Assembly (NCBI GenBank): GCA_023388435.1
Contig: JAEWGG010000027.1
Span: 1-36,812 of the forward strand
Source: Bacillota bacterium
Lineage (GTDB): Bacteria; Bacillota; Clostridia; Saccharofermentanales; Fastidiosipilaceae
Direction of reading: 5' to 3'
DNA: 36,812 bases
Shown: positions 23,186 through 30,577 of the stretch, piece by piece
How the letters are laid out: the number at the start of each line of letters is the position of its first letter
How positions within the stretch are numbered: position 1 is the first letter of the stretch
Notes under the pieces: model-generated
The model's database searches: none
Seen by the model: the letters and a program-made list of their open reading frames with translations, nothing else
Told to the model about the DNA's origin: nothing
Translations under genes and position numbers: made by a program

Positions 23186-24070
23186 ATGGCCAGGAGCATG
23201 ACCGGTTACGGCAGCAGTCGCCTGCGCGTGGAGCAGCGCCAGGTGAATTGTCAGATAAAGAGTGTGAATAACCGTTTTCTGGACATTCAGCTCAATCTTC
23301 CGCCGTCCCTGGCGGGACTGGAGGCGAGTTTGCGCCAGCGCCTCAGGGAGCGTCTGGAGCGGGGCAAAGTCGAACTCCGTCTGAAAATACAGGATGACAG
23401 CGAGGAGGCCATCCAGGTTTACTGCGACATCCCCCTGGCCCGGGCCTACAAGCAGGCGCTGGAGGAATTGGGGGCCCTGCTCGAGAGGCCGAGCCTCGTC
23501 CGGCTTGAAGATCTGATCGGCCTGGAGGGTGTGCTGAAGGCGGAGGAGCAGGCCGCAGTGGAGGACTGGCAGCCCCTGGTACAGGAGGCCCTGGACCGTG
23601 CACTGGACGACTTCGAAGAGGCCCGCCAGCGTGAGGGCCAGGCCCTGGCTGCTGAGATTCTGGGGCATGCCGCTGCTATGGAAGACCTGCTCCGCCAGCT
23701 TCAGGGCGGCCAGGAGGAGCTCATCACCCGCTACCGGGAACGTCTCAGCCAGCGCGTTCAAGACTTGCTGGGCCCCGAGCACGAGACGCTCTTCGATGCG
23801 CGGCGTCTGGAGGCGGAGCTTCTGATTTTTGCCGACAAGGCGGCCATCGATGAGGAGCTGACCCGCCTTGGCAGCCATGTGGCACGGATTCAGGAGCTGG
23901 CCCAGGCGGAGGGGGCGGTGGGCAAACAGCTGGACTTCCTCCTGCAGGAGACCCTGCGTGAAATTAACACAATAGCCTCTAAGGCCAACGATCTGGGACG
24001 CACGCGCCAGGCCCTGGAGCTGAAGCACCTCTGTGAAAAAATCCGTGAACAGGCCCAGAATCTGGAGTAG
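23186..24070 (+). CDS. yicC: YicC family endoribonuclease
   Basis: Recognised from the N-terminal RSMTGYGSS motif, the SVNNRFLDI segment and the conserved C-terminal NTIASKAND and LELKHLCEKIREQAQNLE endings. Members of the YicC/YloC family have been described as endoribonucleases involved in RNA turnover. Length, 294 residues, is normal. A strong AGGAGG site precedes the ATG. The order yicC-remA-gmk-rpoZ is the same as yloC-remA-gmk-rpoZ in Bacillus, which supports the assignment. A TACAAT near 23135 could be a -10 but no -35 is convincing. Confidence 0.94.
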   Translation: MARSMTGYGSSRLRVEQRQVNCQIKSVNNRFLDIQLNLPPSLAGLEASLRQRLRERLERGKVELRLKIQDDSEEAIQVYCDIPLARAYKQALEELGALLERPSLVRLEDLIGLEGVLKAEEQAAVEDWQPLVQEALDRALDDFEEARQREGQALAAEILGHAAAMEDLLRQLQGGQEELITRYRERLSQRVQDLLGPEHETLFDARRLEAELLIFADKAAIDEELTRLGSHVARIQELAQAEGAVGKQLDFLLQETLREINTIASKANDLGRTRQALELKHLCEKIREQAQNLE

Positions 24071-24082
24071 AGGAGAAAGTCG

Positions 24083-24343
24083 ATGTCCATTGATATGAAG
24101 CGTGGCAGTTTACTGCCAATTGGTGGTGAAAATTATGTGAATCCGCTGCGCCTCCTGGCCATTGTGGCCGCCGACAGCGCCCCGGCCCGCCGCCTCATTC
24201 AGGAGGCCCGCGAGCGCCAGGCCCTGGTCGATGCCAGCGGCGGCCGCAAGACGCGGGCCCTGCTGATCATGGACAGTGAACACGTGATCGCATCAGCCCT
24301 GAGTCCGACGGAGCTCCAGGAGCGGCTGGCGGAGGAGGCCTAG
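24083..24343 (+). CDS. remA: RemA-like extracellular matrix/osmoprotection regulator (DUF370)
   Basis: An 86-residue DNA-binding protein matching B. subtilis RemA, which activates matrix and osmoprotection genes and forms ring-like oligomers. Diagnostic stretches are LLAIVAADSAPARRLIQEAR, the GGRKTRALLIMDS block and EHVIASAL. The N-terminus (first 12 residues, polar) is slightly longer than in Bacillus. An AGAGGAG site precedes the ATG. It lies 12 bases after yicC and is likely co-transcribed. In non-matrix formers its regulon is unknown, so the role here is by homology only. Confidence 0.93.
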   Translation: MSIDMKRGSLLPIGGENYVNPLRLLAIVAADSAPARRLIQEARERQALVDASGGRKTRALLIMDSEHVIASALSPTELQERLAEEA

Positions 24344-24371
24344 GTCTTTGGATCTCCGAGCGATTCTGTCT

Positions 24372-24416
24372 GACGGGCAATTCCCGTCCGAAGAAGCCTT
24401 GTCCGACGGGTGTTTA
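24372..24416 (+). promoter_or_regulatory. Alternative hairpins between remA and gmk
   Basis: GACGGG (24372-24377), CCCGTC (24383-24388) and GACGGG (24405-24410) mean the middle element can pair with either flank. The second pairing is followed by TGTTTA. This could be a simple attenuator or only a fortuitous repeat. Confidence 0.3.
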
Positions 24417-24426
24417 CTGAGCTTAA

Positions 24427-24455
24427 CTGGTAATATTTTATGAAGCGTTTATAAT
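24427..24455 (+). promoter_or_regulatory. Candidate promoter for gmk
   Basis: A perfect TATAAT (24450-24455) lies 16 bases after a TGGTAA that is only a weak -35. Transcription would begin near 24462, which makes an upstream ATG at 24454 unusable and favours the GTG at 24496. Confidence 0.45.
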
Positions 24456-24495
24456 GGACGAAATCAGTCAGCAGCTAAACAGGGAGGATGCATTC

Positions 24496-25125
24496 GTGTC
24501 AGGAGCGCAGCATGAGCTTAAACGGCGGTCGGTAGTCATTTGTATCAGCGGCCCATCGGGTGTTGGTAAGGGGACCGTGATCGCGGCCCTCAGAGAGAGA
24601 CTGCCAGGGCTCAGGCTCTCCGTCTCAGCGACCACCCGCCAGCCCCGCCCCGGGGAGGAGGAAGGGGTGGCCTACTACTTCCGCAAGCGGGAGGACTTCG
24701 AGGCCATGATCCAGGAGGGGCGCATTCTCGAATACGACGAGTTCTGCGGCAATTATTATGGGACCCTCCGCGAGGAGTTGGAGACCGCCCAGGAGCACGG
24801 GGAGGACATCGTGCTGGACGTGACGGTGAAAGGGGCCCTGGCGGTTAAGGAAAACTACCCAGGGGCGAAGACCGTCTTCCTCCTGCCACCCAGCATGGAG
24901 CACCTGGCCCAGCGCCTGAGCAACCGCGGGACGGAGTCCCCGGAGGTGCGCTCCCGCCGGCTGGCCGAGGGCCGGGAAGAGATGACCCATTCCCTCTTTT
25001 TTGACTATATACTCATTAATGAGACGGTGGAGGAGAGCGCCGAACAGCTCCATGCCATCCTGGTGGCCGAGAAGCAGCGCCGCCGCAACTGTATTGGATT
25101 TGAAGATTACTTGAAGAGCATGTAG
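24496..25125 (+). CDS. gmk: Guanylate kinase
   Basis: It phosphorylates GMP to GDP. The P-loop GPSGVGKGT is at residues 19-27, followed by the GMP-binding SVSATTRQPRPGE motif and the lid region with RLSNRGTES. Length from this start is 210 residues, normal for the family. The start is GTG: AGGGAGG lies eight bases upstream, whereas the ATG 42 bases earlier has no ribosome site and overlaps the TATAAT box. It sits in the conserved yicC-remA-gmk-rpoZ order and is probably co-transcribed with rpoZ, 107 bases downstream. Confidence 0.94.
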   Translation: MSGAQHELKRRSVVICISGPSGVGKGTVIAALRERLPGLRLSVSATTRQPRPGEEEGVAYYFRKREDFEAMIQEGRILEYDEFCGNYYGTLREELETAQEHGEDIVLDVTVKGALAVKENYPGAKTVFLLPPSMEHLAQRLSNRGTESPEVRSRRLAEGREEMTHSLFFDYILINETVEESAEQLHAILVAEKQRRRNCIGFEDYLKSM

Positions 25126-25232
25126 AATAGTCTGGCTAATGCTAATTTTACAGGCCCCGCTCTGTGCGGATTTTCGCCCCCTTCCCTCGAATGGAGCGAG
25201 CTTCCGCCCTGCGGTGATGAGGTGAAGACAAG

Positions 25233-25796
25233 ATGCTAGTGAAGCCCAATCTGGATGAATTGCTCCCGCGTACCGAGAACCGCTATACCCTGGCCATGCT
25301 GGTGGCCAAGCGCGCCCGCCAGTTGATTGACGGCGGTCAGCCGATGGAGGACTCGGGTACGCCCAACCCCGTCAGTCTCAGCGCTGAGGAGGTGGCCCTG
25401 GGCCGCGTGCTCGCTGTTGAGGGCCAGCGTGAGACAGGCTATGACCGCCACAGTGCGGAGCAGGTCGTCGTACCCCTGCGCCCCGAAGTGCTGGAAGCCC
25501 GTTATATCAAGGAGCAGATGCGCGAAGAGAACCAGCGCCTGGAGATTCAGAGCGAGGGCTTTGCCCTGCCTAGCGATGAGCCCCGCAACCGGGACAATAT
25601 TGATCTGGACCTGCTGAATGACCTCTTCTCTGCGTCCGCCGCCCAGGAAGTGAGCCAGGCTGTGGAGGGACAGGACGAGCAGCTTGAGGCCACAGGAGAG
25701 GCCCTGCTGGACTTGGCCGCGCTGAATGAGGAGGCGGCCCAGGAATTCCAGGCTGAGCTCGAGGATGAGTCGGCTCTGACGGATGGGGAGGAGTAA
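25233..25796 (+). CDS. rpoZ: RNA polymerase omega subunit with long acidic C-terminal extension
   Basis: The first 65 or so residues match omega: the ENRYTLAMLVAKRARQLIDG helix, then PVSLSAEEVALGRV. Omega helps assemble RNA polymerase by clamping the beta-prime subunit. Typical bacterial omega has 60-100 residues; this one has 187. The extra 120 are rich in Glu, Gln, Ala and Leu, ending in a strongly acidic stretch, and look partly helical and partly disordered. The position right after gmk is the usual one. An AGGTGAAG site precedes the ATG. The gene ends eight bases before the glyQS start. Identity is strong from context plus motif; the tail has no known function. Confidence 0.88.
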   Translation: MLVKPNLDELLPRTENRYTLAMLVAKRARQLIDGGQPMEDSGTPNPVSLSAEEVALGRVLAVEGQRETGYDRHSAEQVVVPLRPEVLEARYIKEQMREENQRLEIQSEGFALPSDEPRNRDNIDLDLLNDLFSASAAQEVSQAVEGQDEQLEATGEALLDLAALNEEAAQEFQAELEDESALTDGEE

Positions 25797-25803
25797 GGCG
25801 CAC

Positions 25804-27192
25804 ATGGTGGAGAAGTCCATGGAGCGCATCGTTGCGCTCGCCAAGAATCGCGGGTTTGTCTTCCCCGGCAGTGAGATCTATGGCGGCCTTGCGAACACCT
25901 GGGACTATGGTCCCCTCGGTGTCGAGCTGAAGAATAATGTCAAACGCGCCTGGTGGCAGAAGTTCGTCCAGGAGTCTCCTTATAATGTCGGCGTGGACTG
26001 CGCCATTCTGATGAATCCACGCGTCTGGGAGGCCTCGGGCCACCTGGGCGGTTTTTCCGATCCCCTGATAGACTGCCGCTCCTGCAAGAGCCGCTTCCGT
26101 GCGGACCAGCTTGTGGAGGCCTGGCAGGAGGAGAATGCACAGGATGACGCCTCTGTCGAGGCCATGGATAAGGAGGCCTTACAGACCTACATCCAGGAGC
26201 GGCAGATTGCCTGTCCGAAGTGCGGGGCCAGGGACTTTACCGAGATCCGCCAGTTCAATCTGATGTTCAAGACCTTCCAGGGTGTTACTGAGGATTCCAA
26301 GGCCACGGTTTACCTGCGTCCGGAGACGGCCCAGGGCATCTTCGTCAACTACGCGAACGTCCAGCGTTCGGCCCGCAAGCAGCTGCCCTTCGGCATCTGT
26401 CAGATCGGCAAGTCCTTTCGTAACGAGATCACGCCTGGCAACTTTACGTTCCGCACCCGTGAGTTCGAGCAGATGGAACTGGAATTTTTCTGTGAGCCGG
26501 GCACGGATCTCGAGTGGTTCCGCTACTGGCTGGACCACTGTGAGCAGTGGCTGCTCAAGCTCGGCATCAAGCCCGAGGAGCTGCGCCGCCGTGACCACGC
26601 CCAGGAGGAACTGGCTTTTTATTCCAAAGCGACCTGCGACCTGGAATTCCTCTTCCCCTTCGGATGGGGAGAGCTCTGGGGCATTGCGGACCGCACGGAC
26701 TACGATCTGAAGCAGCATATCGAGCACTCCGCTCAGAATCTGGAGTACTTTGATCCCAAGACCAATCAGAAGTATGTTCCCTACGTCATTGAGCCCTCGC
26801 TCGGCGCGGACCGCGTGACTCTGGCCTTCCTCTGTGCAGCCTACGACGAGGAGACCCTGGACTCTGGCGACCTGCGAACGGTGCTCCGCCTGCACCCGGC
26901 TCTGGCCCCGGTAAAAATTGCTATCCTGCCCCTGTCCGCCAAGTTGGCCGGGCCCTGCGAGGAGCTTTTTGCCCGCCTCAGTCCGAAGTACAACGTGGAG
27001 TTGGACATCCGCCAGAGCATCGGCAAGCGCTACCGCCGCCAGGATGAGATCGGTACACCCTACTGCATCACCTACGATTTCGAGAGCGAGACGGACCGCT
27101 GTGCCACCGTCCGAGAGAGAGACAGCATGCGCCAGGAGCGCCTGCCCATCAGCGAACTGGAAGCTTACTTTCAGGACAAGTTTACGTTTTAG
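25804..27192 (+). CDS. glyQS: Glycyl-tRNA synthetase, homodimeric class II type
   Basis: It charges tRNA-Gly. The eukaryote-like homodimeric form is seen from the N-terminal GFVFPGSEIYGGLANTWDYG, motif 2 with SFRNEITP and RTREFEQMELEFF, and motif 3 with SLGADRVTLAFL. Two CxxC pairs (CRSC and CPKC) in the insertion could bind zinc. A C-terminal anticodon-binding domain (about 365-462) follows. At 462 residues length is normal. Start: ATG at 25804 behind GGGGAGGAG; an in-frame ATG at 25783 would overlap rpoZ and lies before that ribosome site. Co-transcription with rpoZ is likely. No T-box leader is visible, as the gap is only eight bases. Confidence 0.95.
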   Translation: MVEKSMERIVALAKNRGFVFPGSEIYGGLANTWDYGPLGVELKNNVKRAWWQKFVQESPYNVGVDCAILMNPRVWEASGHLGGFSDPLIDCRSCKSRFRADQLVEAWQEENAQDDASVEAMDKEALQTYIQERQIACPKCGARDFTEIRQFNLMFKTFQGVTEDSKATVYLRPETAQGIFVNYANVQRSARKQLPFGICQIGKSFRNEITPGNFTFRTREFEQMELEFFCEPGTDLEWFRYWLDHCEQWLLKLGIKPEELRRRDHAQEELAFYSKATCDLEFLFPFGWGELWGIADRTDYDLKQHIEHSAQNLEYFDPKTNQKYVPYVIEPSLGADRVTLAFLCAAYDEETLDSGDLRTVLRLHPALAPVKIAILPLSAKLAGPCEELFARLSPKYNVELDIRQSIGKRYRRQDEIGTPYCITYDFESETDRCATVRERDSMRQERLPISELEAYFQDKFTF

Positions 27193-27197
27193 TCGGT

Positions 27198-27221
27198 AAA
27201 GCTCGCCACCGTGCGAGCTTT
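27198..27221 (+). terminator. Intercistronic hairpin between glyQS and ppdK
   Basis: A perfect nine-base-pair stem, AAAGCTCGC (27198-27206) with GCGAGCTTT (27213-27221), loop of six. Only AACAATATC follows, so termination would be weak; it may instead be an attenuating or mRNA-stabilising structure. No promoter fits in the remaining 20 bases before ppdK. Confidence 0.45.
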
Positions 27222-27241
27222 AACAATATCAGGAGGTCAAT

Positions 27242-29866
27242 ATGGCTAAATATGTTTATCAATTCACCGAGGGTAACGCCAGCATGCGGAACCTGCTCGG
27301 TGGCAAGGGCGCCAACCTGGCAGAGATGACCAGCCTTGGACTGCCCGTCCCCCGCGGCTTCACGGTCAGCACGGAGGCCTGCACCCGTTACTACGAGGAC
27401 GGGGAGCAGATCGCCCAGGACATCGTGGATGAGATCTTTGCCAACATGAAGAAGTCTGAGGAGGTTACGGGAAAAGTCTTCGGTGATCCCCAGAATCCCT
27501 ACCTCGTCTCGGTTCGCTCCGGCGCCCGCGCCTCGATGCCGGGCATGATGGACACCATTTTGAACCTCGGTCTCAACAATGAAGTTGTCAAAGGCCTGGC
27601 CGAGCTGACGGGCAATCCCCGCTTTGCTGCGGATTCCTACCGCCGCTTCATCGCGATGTTCGCCGATGTTGTTATGGGCATCGATAAGAATCTCTTTGAG
27701 AAGGAACTCGACCTGGTTAAAGAGGCCCGCGGGGCCAAGCTTGACACCGACCTCGATGCCGAGGGTATGCAGGAGGTTGTCGAGCGCTCCCTGCGTGTCT
27801 ACCGCGAGCAGATGGGTGAGGACTTCCCCCAGGATCCCCGCGTCCAGCTGATTGAGGCCGTCAAGGCGGTCTTCCGCTCCTGGAACAATGACCGCGCCAT
27901 CACGTACCGCCGCCTGAACGGCATTCCCGGCGCCTGGGGAACGGCCGTCAACGTCCAGGAGATGGTCTACGGCAATATGGGCGAGACCTCTGGTACCGGC
28001 GTGGCCTTCACCCGCAACCCCTCCACTGGTGAGAACCGCCTCTATGGTGAGTTCCTGATGAACGCCCAGGGTGAGGACGTGGTTGCCGGCGTGCGTACCC
28101 CCCAGAGCATCGACCAGCTGAAGCAGGTCATGCCTGAGGTCTACCAGGAGTTCACGGCCATCGCCGAGCGCCTGGAGGAGCATTACCGCGACATGCAGGA
28201 TCTGGAGTTTACCATCGAGCGCGGCAAACTCTTCATTCTGCAGACCCGTAACGGCAAGCGCACCGCCGCCGCCGCCCTGAAAATTGCCGTGGACCTCGTT
28301 GAGGCCGGTAAGATCAGCCGCGAGGAGGCCGTCTGCCGCATCGAGCCCCAGCAGCTGGACTCCCTGCTGCACCCCACCTTTGAACCGAAGGCTCTGAAAG
28401 CCGCCAAGCCGGTGACCAAGGGCCTGCCCGCTTCGCCTGGCGCTGCCAGTGGAAAGATCTATTTCACGGCCGAGGCCGCCGCTGAGGCCCTCTCGGTCCG
28501 TGGAGAGCACGTTGTGCTGGTCCGCCTGGAGACTTCCCCGGAGGACATCGATGGCATGCACAGCTCCGAGGGTATTCTGACTGGCCGTGGCGGCATGACC
28601 TCCCACGCCGCCGTCGTGGCCCGCGGCATGGGCAAGTGCTGCGTCTCCGGCTGCTCCGACCTCATCATCAATGAGGAAGAGAAGTACATGATCGACCCCT
28701 CCGGCCGCCGCTATGAAGAGGGCGACCTGATCTCTGTCGACGGCTCCACCGGCTATGTTTACGGCGAGGCTCTGCCCACCGTTGAGAGCAGCGTGACCGG
28801 CGACTTCGCCACCGTCATGAGCTGGGCCGACGAGTTCCGCAAGATGGGAGTCCGTGCCAATGCCGACTCACCCCGCGATGCGGAGATCGCCCGTAACCTC
28901 GGCGCTGAGGGCATCGGTCTGACCCGTACGGAGCACATGTTCTTCGAGCCTGATCGTATTTTCGCCTTCCGCCAGATGATCGTGGCGAAGGATGAGGAAG
29001 CCCGCCGTAAGGCCCTGGCCCGCATCCTGCCCATGCAGCAGCGTGATTTCGAGGGTATCTTCGAGGCCATGAAGGGGCTGCCTGTGACCATTCGCCTCCT
29101 CGACCCACCCCTGCACGAGTTCCTGCCTGAGAAGGAAGAGGAGATCCGTAACCTGGCGGAGAGCCTGGACGTCCAGCCGGAGGAGCTTGAGGACCTGATC
29201 GAGCGCCTGGCCGAACTCAATCCCATGATGGGCCACCGTGGCTGCCGCCTCGCCGTCTCCTATCCTGAGATCGCCGAGATGCAGACGACGGCCATTATCA
29301 ATGCCGCCCTCAAGATGAAGAAGGCTGGCAATGACATCGTGCCGGAGATCATGATCCCGCTGGTCTGTGAGCAGAAGGAGATCGCCTTCGTCAAGCGCAT
29401 CGTGGTGGAGACCGCCAACAAGCTCATCGCCGATTCCGGCCTGCACCTGGAGTACAAGGTGGGCACCATGATCGAGATCCCCCGCGCCGCCCTGCTGGCC
29501 GACGAGATCGCGAAGGAGGCCGCCTTCTTCAGCTTCGGTACCAACGACCTGACGCAGATGACCTTCGGCCTGTCCCGTGACGATGCCGGCGGTATTCTGA
29601 ATGACTACTATAAGGCAAAGATCTTCGAGTCCGACCCCACGGCCTCCCTGGACCAGAATGGTGTCGGCCGACTGATGCGCATCGCCTGCGAAGGCGGCCG
29701 CAAGACCAACCCCAACATCAAGCTGGGTATCTGCGGCGAGCACGGTGGCGACCCCGCTTCGGTCAAGTTCTGTAACAGCCTCGGCCTGAACTACGTGTCC
29801 TGCTCCCCCTTCCGTGTGCCCATCGCCAAGCTGGCGGCGGCCCAGGCGGCTCTGGAGCAGAAATAA
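27242..29866 (+). CDS. ppdK: Pyruvate, phosphate dikinase
   Basis: It interconverts pyruvate, ATP and phosphate with phosphoenolpyruvate, AMP and pyrophosphate; in anaerobes it often works in glycolysis. The N-terminal ATP-grasp domain starts with GGKGANLAEM. The swivelling domain has GGMTSHAAVVARG with phospho-His455 and regulatory Thr453. The PEP-binding barrel ends with GICGEHGGDP and catalytic Cys831. His455 and Cys831 have the same numbers as in Clostridium symbiosum PPDK, and the length, 874, is identical. An AGGAGG site lies just before the ATG. No PPDK regulatory protein gene is seen nearby. A strong terminator follows. Confidence 0.97.
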   Translation: MAKYVYQFTEGNASMRNLLGGKGANLAEMTSLGLPVPRGFTVSTEACTRYYEDGEQIAQDIVDEIFANMKKSEEVTGKVFGDPQNPYLVSVRSGARASMPGMMDTILNLGLNNEVVKGLAELTGNPRFAADSYRRFIAMFADVVMGIDKNLFEKELDLVKEARGAKLDTDLDAEGMQEVVERSLRVYREQMGEDFPQDPRVQLIEAVKAVFRSWNNDRAITYRRLNGIPGAWGTAVNVQEMVYGNMGETSGTGVAFTRNPSTGENRLYGEFLMNAQGEDVVAGVRTPQSIDQLKQVMPEVYQEFTAIAERLEEHYRDMQDLEFTIERGKLFILQTRNGKRTAAAALKIAVDLVEAGKISREEAVCRIEPQQLDSLLHPTFEPKALKAAKPVTKGLPASPGAASGKIYFTAEAAAEALSVRGEHVVLVRLETSPEDIDGMHSSEGILTGRGGMTSHAAVVARGMGKCCVSGCSDLIINEEEKYMIDPSGRRYEEGDLISVDGSTGYVYGEALPTVESSVTGDFATVMSWADEFRKMGVRANADSPRDAEIARNLGAEGIGLTRTEHMFFEPDRIFAFRQMIVAKDEEARRKALARILPMQQRDFEGIFEAMKGLPVTIRLLDPPLHEFLPEKEEEIRNLAESLDVQPEELEDLIERLAELNPMMGHRGCRLAVSYPEIAEMQTTAIINAALKMKKAGNDIVPEIMIPLVCEQKEIAFVKRIVVETANKLIADSGLHLEYKVGTMIEIPRAALLADEIAKEAAFFSFGTNDLTQMTFGLSRDDAGGILNDYYKAKIFESDPTASLDQNGVGRLMRIACEGGRKTNPNIKLGICGEHGGDPASVKFCNSLGLNYVSCSPFRVPIAKLAAAQAALEQK

Positions 29867-29905
29867 GTTATCCGCTTAGTAAAGCGCATAAGCGGCTCAA
29901 AACAG

Positions 29906-29943
29906 GAGAACCCGATCGAAGGACTCGGGTTCTCTTGTTTTTA
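29906..29943 (+). terminator. Rho-independent terminator after ppdK
   Basis: GAGAACCCGA (29906-29915) pairs perfectly with TCGGGTTCTC (29925-29934), loop of nine, then TTGTTTTTATAT. A weaker hairpin (CCGCTT/AAGCGG) lies just upstream, near 29873-29894. Confidence 0.9.
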
Positions 29944-30018
29944 TATAAAAACAGATGATTTACGCTCGAAAGATATCTTTTTAGTTTTAATGAGTTGATG
30001 ACATGTGTAAAAATTTTT

Positions 30019-30047
30019 TTGACAAGTAATTTTCCGGATGGTATGCT
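30019..30047 (+). promoter_or_regulatory. Sigma-A promoter for the small lipoprotein
   Basis: A perfect TTGACA (30019-30024), a 17-base spacer and TATGCT (30042-30047). The -10 box is the left end of a large inverted repeat listed separately. Confidence 0.75.
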
Positions 30048-30078
30048 GCACCTGTATTTTATACAGGCCTTGCAGCAT
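30043..30078 (+). promoter_or_regulatory. Large inverted repeat at the lipoprotein promoter
   Basis: ATGCTGCA (30043-30050) plus CCTGTAT (30051-30057) pair with ATACAGG (30061-30067) and TGCAGCAT (30071-30078), giving 15 pairs with a three-base loop and a three-base bulge. The left arm overlaps the -10 box, so this may be a repressor operator, or in part a 5-prime leader hairpin. Confidence 0.7.
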
Positions 30079-30113
30079 GTCCAAGCTGCGACAAGAGGTT
30101 TGAGGTGATTGCT

Positions 30114-30458
30114 ATGAAGAAGTATCTCACAGCGCTACTGGCAGCAGTTCTTGTACTCAGCTTTTCCACGGCCTGCGCCAAGGGCGGGGAGAGCCCGGCA
30201 TCGGTCCAGCCAAGTCCGGCCGGGAGCGCGGCACAAGAGACCTTTGACCGCTACCGCGTAGTATCCAAGTCGCAGGACGGCAGTGTCTACACACAAAAAG
30301 AAGGAGAGGCTGAGGGCCTGATTCTCCTGGTGTCGAAGGAGAAGGCCGCAGCCCTGAAGGAGGGCCAGCTGATCAGCGGCAGATACCAGCCCATCCCTGA
30401 AAAAGCGAATGAGAAGCCGCCTACTGTCCAGCTGCTGGACTTCCAGCTTGTGGACTGA
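30114..30458 (+). CDS. Small putative lipoprotein, function unknown
   Basis: A 114-residue protein with a lipoprotein-type signal: MKKY, a hydrophobic core, then STAC with the likely lipidated Cys21. The rest is a Ser/Pro linker and a small soluble domain of about 70 residues with a YRVVSKSQDGSVYTQ segment. I do not recognise the family. It should sit on the outer face of the membrane. An in-frame GTG nine bases upstream is part of the GAGGTG ribosome site, so the ATG at 30114 is preferred. It is monocistronic, with its own promoter and a terminator, and carries a striking inverted repeat at the promoter, which suggests regulated expression. Confidence 0.75.
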   Translation: MKKYLTALLAAVLVLSFSTACAKGGESPASVQPSPAGSAAQETFDRYRVVSKSQDGSVYTQKEGEAEGLILLVSKEKAAALKEGQLISGRYQPIPEKANEKPPTVQLLDFQLVD

Positions 30459-30483
30459 ACGTGAAGCATCCGGACAAAAGAGA

Positions 30484-30521
30484 GGGGAGCCGTGTGGCAG
30501 CACACGACTCCCCTTTGCTTT
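30484..30521. terminator. Bidirectional terminator between lipoprotein and fucosidase
   Basis: GGGGAG (30484-30489) and CGTGT pair with ACACG and CTCCCC (30508-30513), with one mismatch. On the plus strand TTTGCTTT follows; on the minus strand TCTCTTTTG follows. It suits the convergent genes on both sides. Confidence 0.8.
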
Positions 30522-30577
30522 ACAAGGTCTCCCGCGTCGTATTACAAGGGAGGACGAAGAAGCAATACATACACGAA

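Noticed and set aside
25126..25232. Terminator or separate promoter between gmk and rpoZ
   Set aside because: A short CTCG/CGAG pairing is present without a T-run, and no -35/-10 pair is convincing.
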